Below are positions 23,987-33,837 of a stretch of DNA of 64,000 bases, piece after piece. The position numbers and the translations under genes were made by a program. Below the pieces are notes generated by a model. That model had not been told where the DNA came from and did no database searches. It saw only the letters and a program-made list of their open reading frames with translations. This DNA is from Mycolicibacterium malmesburyense (lineage in GTDB: Bacteria > Actinomycetota > Actinomycetes > Mycobacteriales > Mycobacteriaceae), in the NCBI RefSeq assembly GCF_001050015.1, contig NZ_CVTB01000258.1:1-64000 (forward strand), given 5' to 3'. Positions within the stretch are counted from its first letter, which is position 1; each line of letters begins with the position of its first letter.

Positions 23987-26308
23987 ATGAGCGCACCGAA
24001 CACCATCGCACCGAACGGGGCCACCGAATCCGACGACCTGCTCGACGGGCTCAACCCACAGCAGCGCCAGGCCGTCCTGCATGAGGGCTCGCCGCTGCTC
24101 ATCGTCGCCGGCGCCGGCTCGGGAAAGACCGCTGTGCTCACCCGCCGGATCGCCTACCTCTTGGCCGCCCGCGACGTCGGCGTCGGCCAGGTCTTGGCCA
24201 TCACGTTCACCAACAAGGCCGCCGCCGAGATGCGCGAGCGCGTGGTGGGATTAGTTGGTCCCCGGGCCAGGAACATGTGGATTTCCACCTTCCATTCCTC
24301 GTGTGTGCGGATCCTGCGCAACCAGGCCTCGCTGATCAAGGGCCTGAATTCGAACTTCTCGATCTACGACGCCGACGACTCGCGCCGTCTGCTGCTGATG
24401 ATCGGCAAGGACATGGGCCTGGACACCAAGCGGTACTCGCCGCGGCTGCTGGCCAACGCGATCTCCAACCACAAGAACGAGTTGGTCGGTCCGGAGCAGG
24501 CGGCGGCCGAGGCCTCGGAGGCGGGCGAGGAACTGCCCGGGATCATCGCCGAGGTCTACGCCGAATACCAGCGGCGCCTGCGCGCGGCCAACGCGCTCGA
24601 CTTCGACGACCTGATCGGCGAGACGGTCGGTGTGCTGCAAGCTTTTCCGCAGATCGCGCAGTACTACCGGCGGCGGTTCCGGCACATCCTCGTCGACGAG
24701 TACCAGGACACCAACCACGCCCAGTATGCGTTGGTCCGCGAACTGGTGGGAACGGAGACGGTCGACGGGGTGCCGCCGGCGGAACTGTGCGTCGTGGGCG
24801 ACGCCGACCAGTCGATCTACGCGTTCCGCGGTGCGACCATCCGCAACATCGAGGACTTCGAACGCGACTATCCGGACGCGACAACCATTTTGCTGGAACA
24901 GAACTACCGCTCGACGCAGAACATCCTCAACGCCGCGAACGCGGTGATCTCCCGCAACGCCGGCCGCCGCGAGAAGCGGTTGTGGACCGATGAAGGGGAG
25001 GGGGAGCTGATCGTCGGCTACGTCGCCGACAACGAGCACGACGAGGCCCGCTTCGTCGCCCAGGAGATCGACGCGCTCGTCGACGACGGTGGCACCTATT
25101 CAGATGTGGCGGTGTTCTACCGCACCAACAACTCCTCGCGTGCGCTCGAAGAGGTCTTCATCCGCGCAGGCATTCCGTACAAAGTCGTTGGGGGCGTGCG
25201 GTTCTACGAACGCCGGGAGATCCGCGACATCGTCGCGTACCTGCGGGTGCTGGACAACCCCGGCGACTCGGTGAGCATGCGGCGCATCCTCAATACCCCG
25301 CGTCGCGGCATCGGCGACCGGGCCGAGGCGTGTGTCGCGGTATACGCCGAGAACACCGGATGCAGCTTCAACGACGCCCTGCAGGCGGCCGCCGAGGGCA
25401 AGGTGCCGATGCTCAACACCCGTGCGGAGAAGTGCATCTCGGCGTTCGTGGAGATGCTCGACGATCTGCGCGGCCGTCTCGACGGTGAACTGGGTGAGTT
25501 GATCGAGGCGGTGCTCGACCGCACCGGTTATCGCACCGAACTCGAGTCGTCCAGCGATCCGCAGGACCTCGCGCGGTTGGACAACCTCAACGAGTTGGTC
25601 AGCGTCGCACACGAATTCAGCACGGATCTGGCAAACGCTCAGGCACTCGCCGAAGATGAGCCGCTCGACGAGGACCTTCCCGACACCGGCGTGCTGGCCC
25701 AGTTCCTGGAGCGGGTGTCACTGGTGGCCGACGCCGACGAGCTGCCCGAGCACGGCGCCGGGGTCGTCACGATGATGACGCTGCACACCGCGAAGGGTCT
25801 CGAGTTCCCGGTCGTGTTCGTGACGGGCTGGGAGGACGGCATGTTCCCGCACATGCGCGCGCTGGGCGACCCCGCCGAGCTGTCCGAGGAACGCCGGCTG
25901 GCCTACGTCGGCATCACCCGCGCCCGGCAGCGGCTCTACCTGAGCCGGGCCAAGGTCCGTTCGTCGTGGGGCCAGCCGATGCTGAACCCGGAATCCCGGT
26001 TCCTCAAAGAGATTCCGCAACATCTCATAGACTGGCGGCGCACCGATCCGGCACCGTCGTCGTTCAGCGCACCCGTCAGCGGGGCGGGACGCTTCGGAAC
26101 CCCGCGCCCGTCGCCCACGCGGTCCGGCGCCGGAAAGCGTCCGCTGCTGGTGCTCGAGGCCGGCGACCGGGTCACGCACGACAAGTACGGTTTGGGCCGC
26201 GTGGAGGAGGTGAGCGGTGTCGGCGAATCGGCGATGTCGCTCATCGACTTCGGCAGCTCCGGCCGTGTGAAGTTGATGCACAACCACGCGCCGATCACCA
26301 AGCTCTAG
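23987..26308 (+). CDS. uvrD1: ATP-dependent DNA helicase UvrD1/PcrA
   Basis: This 773-residue SF1A helicase translocates 3'-5' and works in nucleotide excision repair and replication-transcription conflict. Motifs are Walker A AGAGSGKT (41-48), Walker B ILVDEYQDTNHAQY, FRGATIRNI, LEQNYRST and AYVGITRARQRLYL. The C-terminal GDRVTHDKYGLGRVEEVSG is the Tudor-like module that binds RNA polymerase in relatives. ATG 23987 gives the standard length, close to the 771 residues of the M. tuberculosis protein; an upstream in-frame start adds an unlikely leader. Its stop shares CTAG with the converging gene. Confidence 0.95.
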   Translation: MSAPNTIAPNGATESDDLLDGLNPQQRQAVLHEGSPLLIVAGAGSGKTAVLTRRIAYLLAARDVGVGQVLAITFTNKAAAEMRERVVGLVGPRARNMWISTFHSSCVRILRNQASLIKGLNSNFSIYDADDSRRLLLMIGKDMGLDTKRYSPRLLANAISNHKNELVGPEQAAAEASEAGEELPGIIAEVYAEYQRRLRAANALDFDDLIGETVGVLQAFPQIAQYYRRRFRHILVDEYQDTNHAQYALVRELVGTETVDGVPPAELCVVGDADQSIYAFRGATIRNIEDFERDYPDATTILLEQNYRSTQNILNAANAVISRNAGRREKRLWTDEGEGELIVGYVADNEHDEARFVAQEIDALVDDGGTYSDVAVFYRTNNSSRALEEVFIRAGIPYKVVGGVRFYERREIRDIVAYLRVLDNPGDSVSMRRILNTPRRGIGDRAEACVAVYAENTGCSFNDALQAAAEGKVPMLNTRAEKCISAFVEMLDDLRGRLDGELGELIEAVLDRTGYRTELESSSDPQDLARLDNLNELVSVAHEFSTDLANAQALAEDEPLDEDLPDTGVLAQFLERVSLVADADELPEHGAGVVTMMTLHTAKGLEFPVVFVTGWEDGMFPHMRALGDPAELSEERRLAYVGITRARQRLYLSRAKVRSSWGQPMLNPESRFLKEIPQHLIDWRRTDPAPSSFSAPVSGAGRFGTPRPSPTRSGAGKRPLLVLEAGDRVTHDKYGLGRVEEVSGVGESAMSLIDFGSSGRVKLMHNHAPITKL

Positions 26309-27003
26309 CCGGAGCGTTCCCAGCGTCCGGTCGCGGGCAGCGCGGCGAACACGATGCTCGCCACCGGCAATACCGGGATGGCGTAGACGACGGCGGGTAG
26401 CTTCGCGTTCGCGACGAACAGGCTCGAGAAGATCAGCAGCGCCACCATCGCGCCCACCATCACCAGCAAGCGGCTCACCCAGCGGCGCAGCAGCAGGCCG
26501 ATCAGCCCGGCGACGAGGGCGGCGGCCGAGATCGCGGTCAGGAAGCCGATCGCGACGCAGAACAGTTGATCGGAGCGCCACCAGCCGGTGATCAGGTCGG
26601 TCGCGATGACCCCGGTGGCCCAGCCAGTCAAGATGCTCGCCACCGCGGTCGCGATCGCCGTCTTCGGACTGGCCGACGGCGATCCGGACGGCGACACCGA
26701 CATGGGACGGGCCCGCGGGATGTACGTCGTCTCCGGCGCGGGCCGGTCCGAAATCTGCGTCGCACCGCCGTCGGCCATCTGCGTCGCGCCGCCGCTATCG
26801 GACATCTGCGTCTGACCGCCGGTGTCCACCATCTGGGTCGGTGGATCGGGTATCGGAATCGCCCCGGTCGGATGGCGCCGGATGATGCTGGTTCGCGGCT
26901 CCTGAATGGCCGGAATCTCGCCGGAGGGATGACGACGGATGATGCCGGTGTCCGCGCTCGACGGCGCTTGGCGTGTCAGATCGGAGTCGTCGTCGCTGGC
27001 CAC
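26305..27003 (-). CDS. membrane protein with Thr/Gly repeat-rich cytoplasmic N-terminus
   Basis: This 232-residue protein starts at GTG 27003. Residues 1-95 are disordered and repetitive: two copies of a unit beginning IIRRHP(S/T)G, then four short TQ(M/I) units (TQMVDTGG, TQMSDSGG, TQMADGG, TQISD). The rest holds four hydrophobic helices (about 110-225). The many threonines close to acidic residues could be targets of Ser/Thr kinases or FHA proteins; this is an inference. It lies nine bases downstream of the M23 peptidase gene on the same strand and converges on uvrD1. Confidence 0.7.
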   Translation of the reverse strand: MASDDDSDLTRQAPSSADTGIIRRHPSGEIPAIQEPRTSIIRRHPTGAIPIPDPPTQMVDTGGQTQMSDSGGATQMADGGATQISDRPAPETTYIPRARPMSVSPSGSPSASPKTAIATAVASILTGWATGVIATDLITGWWRSDQLFCVAIGFLTAISAAALVAGLIGLLLRRWVSRLLVMVGAMVALLIFSSLFVANAKLPAVVYAIPVLPVASIVFAALPATGRWERSG

Positions 27004-27012
27004 TTCGCCAGA

Positions 27013-28107
27013 CTAGTTGCCGGCGGACAGGCCCCGTTTGGCCAGCCAACCCACGGGGTCGACGCGGTCGGTGCCGTTCAGGTGCACCTCGAAGTGCAGG
27101 TGGGGTCCGGTGGAATTACCGGTGTTGCCCATCTTGGCGATCTGATCACCGGCCCAGACCCGCTGGCCGACCTCCACCGACCACGAGCTGAGGTGGCCGT
27201 AGAGCGTCACGGTGCCGTCGGAGTGCCGGACCTTGACCATGTTGCCGTAGCCGGCGTAGGGCCCGGCCGAGATGACCACGCCGTCGGAAGCGGCGAGCAC
27301 CGGGGTGCCGATCGAATTGGCGATGTCGATGCCGCCGTGCAGCGCGCCCCACCGGTAGCCGAAGCCCGACGTCCACACGCCCTTGGTGGGCATCACGAAC
27401 ATCGGCCGCTGCAGACGGGCCTCGCGCTCGGCGCGCTCCTGCGCGAACGCGGCCGCCTTCTGGATCTCCTCGGTGTGCAGCGGCGAGCTGGCGGCCGGCG
27501 TGACGGCGACGACCTGCATACCGCCCGTCGACCCGCTGAGGGGGTTGTTCATCGAGGACTGGTCGGCGGCCAGGACGGCCTCCGAGGACTTCTCCTGGGC
27601 CGCGTTGGCCATCGAGTAGGCGCCCGCCGCGGTGGCCCCCACCGCCATCGCCGCGACCATCAGTCGGCCCTTGACGGGTACTTCCTGCTTGCGGTGTGCG
27701 GGCGTGCGCGTACCGATGCGGATGACGTCGGTCGCGGCCATGCCATCGCTGGTGTCGGTGTGGCTGTCGCGGTAGGCGTGCGACCGACGCGCGTGCCGGG
27801 GACCTGCCTGGAACTCCGAGGGCACGGCGAGCCGCAGCGGGACCTGGTCGTCGGTGTCGTTCAGGTCGTCGAGTTCGGGGGCACGGATGACCTGGGCTTC
27901 ACGGTCGAAGGCACTGTTCTCGCGAAAGTCGATGTCATCGAGATCGCCGAATTCGTTGAACGGGATGATGTCGGTGACTTCGGACGGGGATTCGCTTATG
28001 CGGCGGCTGATTTGCCGATTCGTCGACGATCTCCGATGAGATCCGGACGAACGGTGCGAAGCCAACCTGGGGTGTCCTTGCCTGTCAGTGAAGCGTGCCG
28101 TGACCAA
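27013..28107 (-). CDS. M23 (LytM-type) peptidase-domain protein
   Basis: This protein of up to 364 residues has a long charged N-terminal region, one membrane anchor (LMVAAMAVGATAAGAYSMANAA, about 148-170), a short coiled-coil-like Glu/Arg-rich stretch and a C-terminal LytM domain. The domain keeps the zinc ligands: HGGIDIAN (His, Asp) and GPHLHFEVH (HxH), plus TLYGHLSSW. It is therefore potentially an active peptidoglycan endopeptidase rather than a degenerate activator. The TTG at 28107 is an uncertain start; later starts would still precede the anchor. It matches Rv0950c by position and is divergent from sucC. Confidence 0.8.
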   Translation of the reverse strand: MVTARFTDRQGHPRLASHRSSGSHRRSSTNRQISRRISESPSEVTDIIPFNEFGDLDDIDFRENSAFDREAQVIRAPELDDLNDTDDQVPLRLAVPSEFQAGPRHARRSHAYRDSHTDTSDGMAATDVIRIGTRTPAHRKQEVPVKGRLMVAAMAVGATAAGAYSMANAAQEKSSEAVLAADQSSMNNPLSGSTGGMQVVAVTPAASSPLHTEEIQKAAAFAQERAEREARLQRPMFVMPTKGVWTSGFGYRWGALHGGIDIANSIGTPVLAASDGVVISAGPYAGYGNMVKVRHSDGTVTLYGHLSSWSVEVGQRVWAGDQIAKMGNTGNSTGPHLHFEVHLNGTDRVDPVGWLAKRGLSAGN

Positions 28108-28183
28108 AGCGTTATCGAGACCAGAGGCACGTTAACCAACTCCCGATGACCGCTGCAAGCCGAGGACGTATTCCGCGCGGATT

Positions 28184-28199
28184 TGTGACTTGTATCACT
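28184..28199. promoter_or_regulatory. CRP-type binding site between the M23 peptidase and sucC
   Basis: TGTGACTTGTATCACT matches TGTGA-N6-TCACA at nine of ten defined positions. It is 139 bases before the sucC start and 77 bases from the peptidase start in the divergent region. This suggests control of the TCA-cycle genes by the cAMP receptor protein (Rv3676 family). Confidence 0.55.
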
Positions 28200-28337
28200 G
28201 GAGCGCAAGCGGTGAGATCTACCACATGAGCGGTGGGCGGTGCCAACGCGTTCTGAGCGTGTGGATAAAGTTCCCCCGAGCCTTCGGCCCAACAACTCCG
28301 CAATCGACGCGCTAGAGACAGGGACGTTCCACAGCCA

Positions 28338-29501
<1,164 letters not shown>

Positions 29502-29515
29502 GGGACGCAAGCCAA

Positions 29516-30418
29516 ATGTCGATCTTTCTGAACAAGGACTCCAAGGTCATCGTCCAGGGCATCACCGGCGGCGAGGGCACCAAGCACACCGCGCTGATGC
29601 TCAAGGCGGGCACGCAGCTCGTCGGCGGCGTCAACGCGCGCAAGGCCGGCACGACGGTGTCGCACAAAGACAAAGACGGCAAGGACGTCGAGCTGCCGGT
29701 GTTCGGCACCGTCGCCGAGGCGATGAAGGAGACCGGCGCCGACGTGTCGGTGGTGTTCGTGCCGCCGAAGTTCGCCAAGGACGCGATCATCGAGGCCATC
29801 GACGCGGAGATCCCGCTGCTGGTCGTCATCACCGAGGGAATTCCGGTGCAGGACACCGCATATGCGTGGGCCTACAACCTAGAAAAAGGGCAGAAGACCC
29901 GCATCATCGGGCCCAACTGCCCGGGCATCATCACGCCCGGCGAGGCGCTGGCGGGAATCACCCCGGCCAACATCACCGGCCCCGGTCCCGTCGGCCTGGT
30001 GTCGAAGTCCGGAACGCTGACCTACCAGATGATGTTCGAGCTGCGCGATTTCGGGTTCTCGACCGCTATCGGCATCGGCGGTGACCCGGTGATCGGCACC
30101 ACCCACATCGACGCGATCGAGGCGTTCGAGAAGGACCCCGACACCAAGGTCATCGTGATGATCGGTGAGATCGGCGGCGACGCCGAGGAGCGCGCGGCCG
30201 ACTACATCAAGGCCAACGTCAGCAAGCCCGTCGTCGGCTACGTCGCGGGCTTCACCGCGCCGGAGGGCAAGACGATGGGCCACGCCGGCGCCATCGTCTC
30301 GGGTTCGTCGGGCACCGCGCAGGCCAAGAAGGAAGCGCTGGAGGCCGCGGGCGTCAAGGTCGGCAAGACGCCGTCGGAGACCGCCAACCTGGCCCGGGAG
30401 CTCCTGCAGAGCCTGTAG
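29516..30418 (+). CDS. sucD: succinyl-CoA ligase, alpha subunit
   Basis: SucD (300 residues) carries the CoA-binding Rossmann domain ([19 protein letters not shown]) and the phospho-histidine loop near residue 250 ([13 protein letters not shown]). It also has [13 protein letters not shown] and the [13 protein letters not shown] segment. It forms the heteromer with SucC and is cotranscribed with it. A large hairpin follows 17 bases after the stop. Confidence 0.97.
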   Translation: MSIFLNKDSKVIVQGITGGEGTKHTALMLKAGTQLVGGVNARKAGTTVSHKDKDGKDVELPVFGTVAEAMKETGADVSVVFVPPKFAKDAIIEAIDAEIPLLVVITEGIPVQDTAYAWAYNLEKGQKTRIIGPNCPGIITPGEALAGITPANITGPGPVGLVSKSGTLTYQMMFELRDFGFSTAIGIGGDPVIGTTHIDAIEAFEKDPDTKVIVMIGEIGGDAEERAADYIKANVSKPVVGYVAGFTAPEGKTMGHAGAIVSGSSGTAQAKKEALEAAGVKVGKTPSETANLARELLQSL

Positions 30419-30435
30419 AGCTTTCTTCGTTGTGC

Positions 30436-30496
30436 GCGAGCGACCGCGTCTGCACGTCGACACGCCGCTGTTTCGTGTGCAAGAGCGGTCGCTCGC
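30436..30496 (+). terminator. hairpin after sucCD
   Basis: GCGAGCGACCGC (30436-30447) pairs perfectly with 30485-30496. An inner pair TGCAC (30451-30455) / GTGCA (30477-30481) adds a second tier. It probably ends the sucCD transcript. Confidence 0.6.
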
Positions 30497-30541
30497 GGCT
30501 TGTGGTGGACCCACGCACGGTGTGAAGCATGCCGCAGGATT

Positions 30542-30555
30542 AGGAACACGTTCCA
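30542..30555. promoter_or_regulatory. KstR-like operator before the thiolase-like gene
   Basis: AGGAACACGTTCCA matches TnnAACnnGTTnnA except for its first base (A instead of T), and GGAAC/GTTCC is a clean inverted repeat. It lies 45 bases before the thiolase-like start codon. Confidence 0.5.
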
Positions 30556-30600
30556 GTCCTCGATTAGCCTGACGAACTAACACTTGTCAGGAGGTCTGTA

Positions 30601-32127
30601 ATGGTCGATTCCCGGACCCCGGTCATCGTCGGCGTTGGGCAGTTCACCGAGCGCATCGACGATCCCGGCTATCGGGGCATGTCGGCGGTCGACCTCGCGA
30701 CCGAGGCGGTGCGTGCGGCGCTGGCCGACACGGGAGCCGACGCCACGGCGGCCGCGCAGGCCATCGAGACGGTCTACGCCCTGCGTCAGTTCGAGATCTC
30801 CGGCCCCATGCCCGCGGCGCTGGGCAAGTCGAACAACTACCCGCGCTCGGTCATGCGGCGCGTCGGCGGCGATCCCGCGCGCGTCGTCCTGGAACCGGTC
30901 GGCGGACAGGGCCCGCAGAAACTCGTCACCGAGGCCTGTGGCGCCATCGCGGCGGGAGAATGCGACGTGGCGATGGTGATCGGCTCGGAACCGGGGTCGA
31001 CGGCTCGCTATTTCGCCAACCGCGACAACAAGCCCGACTTCACCGAACACGTCGACGGTCAGCTCGAGGACCGCGGCCACCAGATCCACCAGTACTTCAC
31101 CGAGTACACCGCGTCGCACGGATTGACCGGCGCCGCAGTGCAATACGGCCTGCTGGACAACGCCCGCCGAGCCCGCCTAGGGCTGGGTGTGGCCGAATAC
31201 CGGCGGCAGATGGCCGAGCTGTTCGCGCCGTTGTCGAAAGTCGCTGCCAAGAACCCGTTCTCGTCATCGCCGGTGGAGCGCTCGGTGGAAGAGATCACCA
31301 CCGTCACCGACGACAACCGGATGATCTGCGACCCGTATCCCCGCCTACTGGTGGCCCGCGATCAGGTCAACCAGGGCGCCGCCGCGATCATGATGTCGGT
31401 GGCGGCCGCGCGTCGACTCGGGGTGCCCGAGGAGAAATGGGTGTATCTGCACGGGCATTCGGACATGACCGAGCAGGGCCTGCTGGACCGGGTCGACCTC
31501 GGCGCCAGCCCCGCGACCGGGCACGCCGTGCGAGAAGCGTTGCGGGTCGCGCAGATCGGCGTCGACGACCTCTCCACCTTCGACCTCTACAGCTGCTTTC
31601 CGTTCCCCGTGTTCGTTGCCTGCGAGGCGCTGGGTATCGACGGCGACGACCCGCGCGGCCTGACCGTGACCGGCGGACTGCCGTACTTCGGTGGCCCGGG
31701 CAACAGCTACTCACTGCACGCCATCGCCGAGACGGTCGCCCAGATGCGCGACCAGCCAGAGCGATTCGGGTTGGTGGGCGCCAACGGGGGCACGATGAGC
31801 AAGTACTCGGTCGGCATCTATTCGACGCTGCCCGCCCAGTGGCGCTCGGACAACAGCGCAGACCTCAACGCCGACGTCGCCGCGCTGCCGACGGTCCCGG
31901 TGACCGAGCGACCCGAAGGCCGCGCGAGGATCGAGACCTATTCGGTGCGCTACGACTGGCCCGTGCGCACCGGAATCATCATCGGCAGGCTCGATTCGGA
32001 CGACTCACGGTTCCTCGCCATCTCCGAAGACGACGATCTCGTAGCGTTGATGTCCGACGGCGACCCGCTCGGTGCGGCGATCACGGTGCGCCCGACGGAG
32101 AAGGTCAACCGCGCCAGCCTCGCTTGA
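30601..32127 (+). CDS. thiolase-like (acetyl-CoA acetyltransferase / lipid-transfer type) protein
   Basis: This 508-residue protein has the thiolase-superfamily layout: TPVIVGVGQFTER at the N-terminus, an EACGAIAAGECDVAMVIGSE helix and a C-terminal FGLVGANGGTMSKYSVGIYST region. The usual nucleophilic Cys motif (N-x-C-x-S-G) is replaced by a Gly-Gly-Gln segment, and the C-terminal Cys-x-Gly is also missing. Simple thiolytic catalysis is therefore doubtful. Relatives act as SCP2-type thiolases or retro-aldolases in steroid side-chain degradation. AGGAGG lies six bases before ATG 30601. A KstR-like operator precedes it, and modA follows after 17 bases. Confidence 0.75.
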   Translation: MVDSRTPVIVGVGQFTERIDDPGYRGMSAVDLATEAVRAALADTGADATAAAQAIETVYALRQFEISGPMPAALGKSNNYPRSVMRRVGGDPARVVLEPVGGQGPQKLVTEACGAIAAGECDVAMVIGSEPGSTARYFANRDNKPDFTEHVDGQLEDRGHQIHQYFTEYTASHGLTGAAVQYGLLDNARRARLGLGVAEYRRQMAELFAPLSKVAAKNPFSSSPVERSVEEITTVTDDNRMICDPYPRLLVARDQVNQGAAAIMMSVAAARRLGVPEEKWVYLHGHSDMTEQGLLDRVDLGASPATGHAVREALRVAQIGVDDLSTFDLYSCFPFPVFVACEALGIDGDDPRGLTVTGGLPYFGGPGNSYSLHAIAETVAQMRDQPERFGLVGANGGTMSKYSVGIYSTLPAQWRSDNSADLNADVAALPTVPVTERPEGRARIETYSVRYDWPVRTGIIIGRLDSDDSRFLAISEDDDLVALMSDGDPLGAAITVRPTEKVNRASLA

Positions 32128-32144
32128 TCATGAGAGGAGGAGCC

Positions 32145-32885
32145 GTGAAGCCTCTCTCGCTGCTGGTCGCGCTGCTCCTGACTCTCGCCTCTTGTTCGAA
32201 GGGGCCGGAAGCCGACTCGGTCATGGTGTTCGCGGCCGCGTCGCTGAAGTCGACGTTCACCGAGATCGGCGCCCAGTTCGAGAAAGACCATCCCGGCGCC
32301 CGCGTCGAGTTCTCCTTCGCCGGTTCCTCGGACCTCGCCACGCAGTTGACGCAGGGCGCGCGGGCCGACGTGTTCGCCGCCGCCGACGCGGCGAACATGG
32401 AGAAGGTGGCCGCCGCGGGACTGCTCGCCGGCGACCCGGTGAACTTCGCGTCCAACACGTTGACCATCGCTGTGGCGCCGGGAAACCCCAAGAATGTGAA
32501 GACCTTTCGTGACCTGACCCGATCCGGCACCAGCGTCGTGGTGTGCGCCCCGCAGGTCCCATGCGGATCGGCGACACGGAAGGCGGAGCAGGCCGCGGGC
32601 GTCGACCTCGACCCCGTCAGCGAGGAGTCGTCGGTCACCGATGTCCTGAACAAGGTGGCGAGCGGTCAGGCCGACGCCGGGATCGTCTATGTCACCGACG
32701 CCCGAGGCACCGGTACCCGCATCGCCGAGGTGCCCATTCCCGAAGCCGCCGACGTGGTCAACGTCTACCCCATTGCCACGCTGAAGGACTCGTCGCAACC
32801 CGCTCTCGCGCAGGAGTTCATCGACGCCGTGACCGGCGAAACCGGACAGCGGGTGCTCGACGAAGCGGGTTTCGGCAGGCCCTGA
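32145..32885 (+). CDS. modA: molybdate ABC transporter substrate-binding lipoprotein, no modBC nearby
   Basis: This 246-residue protein has a lipoprotein signal ending at the lipobox LASC. A ModA/periplasmic-binding-protein body follows: VFAAASLKSTFTEIGAQFEK, FSFAGSSDLATQLTQGARADVFAAAD, GIVYVTDA and NVYPIATLKDS. It would capture molybdate or tungstate for an ABC importer. GTG 32145 is chosen because GGAGG is five bases upstream. No permease or ATPase gene follows; the next gene converges immediately (shared TGATCA). Its position behind a thiolase-like gene is unusual. Confidence 0.85.
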   Translation: MKPLSLLVALLLTLASCSKGPEADSVMVFAAASLKSTFTEIGAQFEKDHPGARVEFSFAGSSDLATQLTQGARADVFAAADAANMEKVAAAGLLAGDPVNFASNTLTIAVAPGNPKNVKTFRDLTRSGTSVVVCAPQVPCGSATRKAEQAAGVDLDPVSEESSVTDVLNKVASGQADAGIVYVTDARGTGTRIAEVPIPEAADVVNVYPIATLKDSSQPALAQEFIDAVTGETGQRVLDEAGFGRP

Positions 32886-33734
32886 TCAGACCAGCGCGGC
32901 GAGCTTGCCTGCCAGCCGTTCGACGTACGCGGCGACGTCGTCGGGGGACTTGTCGGGAAGGCCGAAGAGCACCTCGGTGACACCGAGATCGGCCCAGCGA
33001 GCCAGCTTTTCGGGGTCGGGCTTGAAATCGAGCGCGACGATCTGCGGTGCTCCGTCGCGTCCGGCGGATGCCCAAACATCCTGCAGGAGCTTGACCGGCT
33101 CGTCGATGTCGAAGTCGCGGGGTGTGGTGATCCAGCCGTCGGCGGACCTGGCGATCCACTTGAAGTTCTTCTCGGTGCCCGCGGCGCCGACCAACACCGG
33201 GATGTGCGCCTGCACCGGCTTGGGCCACGCCCAGCTGGGGCCGAAGTTGACGAACTCGCCCTCGTACGAGGCCTCCTCCTGCGTCCACAGCGCCCGCATC
33301 GCCTCCAGGTACTCGCGCAGCATCGTGCGACGGCGTCCCGGCGGGACGTTGTGGTCGGCGAGCTCGTCGGTGTTCCATCCGAACCCGACCCCGAGGCTCA
33401 CCCGGCCTCCCGACAGATGGTCGAGCGTGGCGATCGACTTGGCCAGCGTGATCGGGTCGTGCTCCACCGGCAGCGCCACCGCCGTCGACAGGCGCACGCG
33501 CGAGGTCACCGCCGCCGCCGTGCCCAGGCTGACCCAGGGATCGAGCGTGCGCATGTAGCGGTCGTCCGGCAGGGACTCGTCACCGGTCGTGGGGTGCGCG
33601 GCCTGCCGCTTGATCGGAATGTGGGTGTGTTCGGGCACGTAAAACGTGGTGAAGCCGTGGTCATCGGCCAATTTGGCGGCCGCGGCGGGGGTGATCCCGC
33701 GATCACTGGTGAACAGAACGAGCCCGTAATCCAT
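32886..33734 (-). CDS. LLM-class F420-dependent oxidoreductase (Rv0953c-type)
   Basis: This 282-residue luciferase-like protein begins MDYGLVLFTSDRGI at ATG 33734. It includes STAVALPVEHDPITLAKSIATLDHLSGGRVSLGVGFG-type strands, VGAAGTEKNFKWIARSADGWI and a C-terminal LAAL. F420 rather than FMN use is inferred from the mycobacterial subfamily. A full-match KstR-type operator lies ten bases upstream, the same spacing as at the oxidoreductase ending at 6626. It matches Rv0953c by gene order (from memory). Confidence 0.85.
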   Translation of the reverse strand: MDYGLVLFTSDRGITPAAAAKLADDHGFTTFYVPEHTHIPIKRQAAHPTTGDESLPDDRYMRTLDPWVSLGTAAAVTSRVRLSTAVALPVEHDPITLAKSIATLDHLSGGRVSLGVGFGWNTDELADHNVPPGRRRTMLREYLEAMRALWTQEEASYEGEFVNFGPSWAWPKPVQAHIPVLVGAAGTEKNFKWIARSADGWITTPRDFDIDEPVKLLQDVWASAGRDGAPQIVALDFKPDPEKLARWADLGVTEVLFGLPDKSPDDVAAYVERLAGKLAALV

Positions 33735-33743
33735 GGCCAGAAT

Positions 33744-33757
33744 TAGAACGTGTTTCA
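33744..33757. promoter_or_regulatory. KstR-type operator
   Basis: TAGAACGTGTTTCA matches TnnAACnnGTTnnA at every defined base, although the outer arms are less symmetrical than at 6637. It lies ten bases before the oxidoreductase start (33734) and 81 bases before sfnG on the other strand. Confidence 0.6.
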
Positions 33758-33837
33758 GTCTCGGGGGCAAGACGCGTTTCCTTCAAAGTGATTGATACCG
33801 GCGACGGGGGAGGCCGGCGCTGCTGTCATGTCACACC

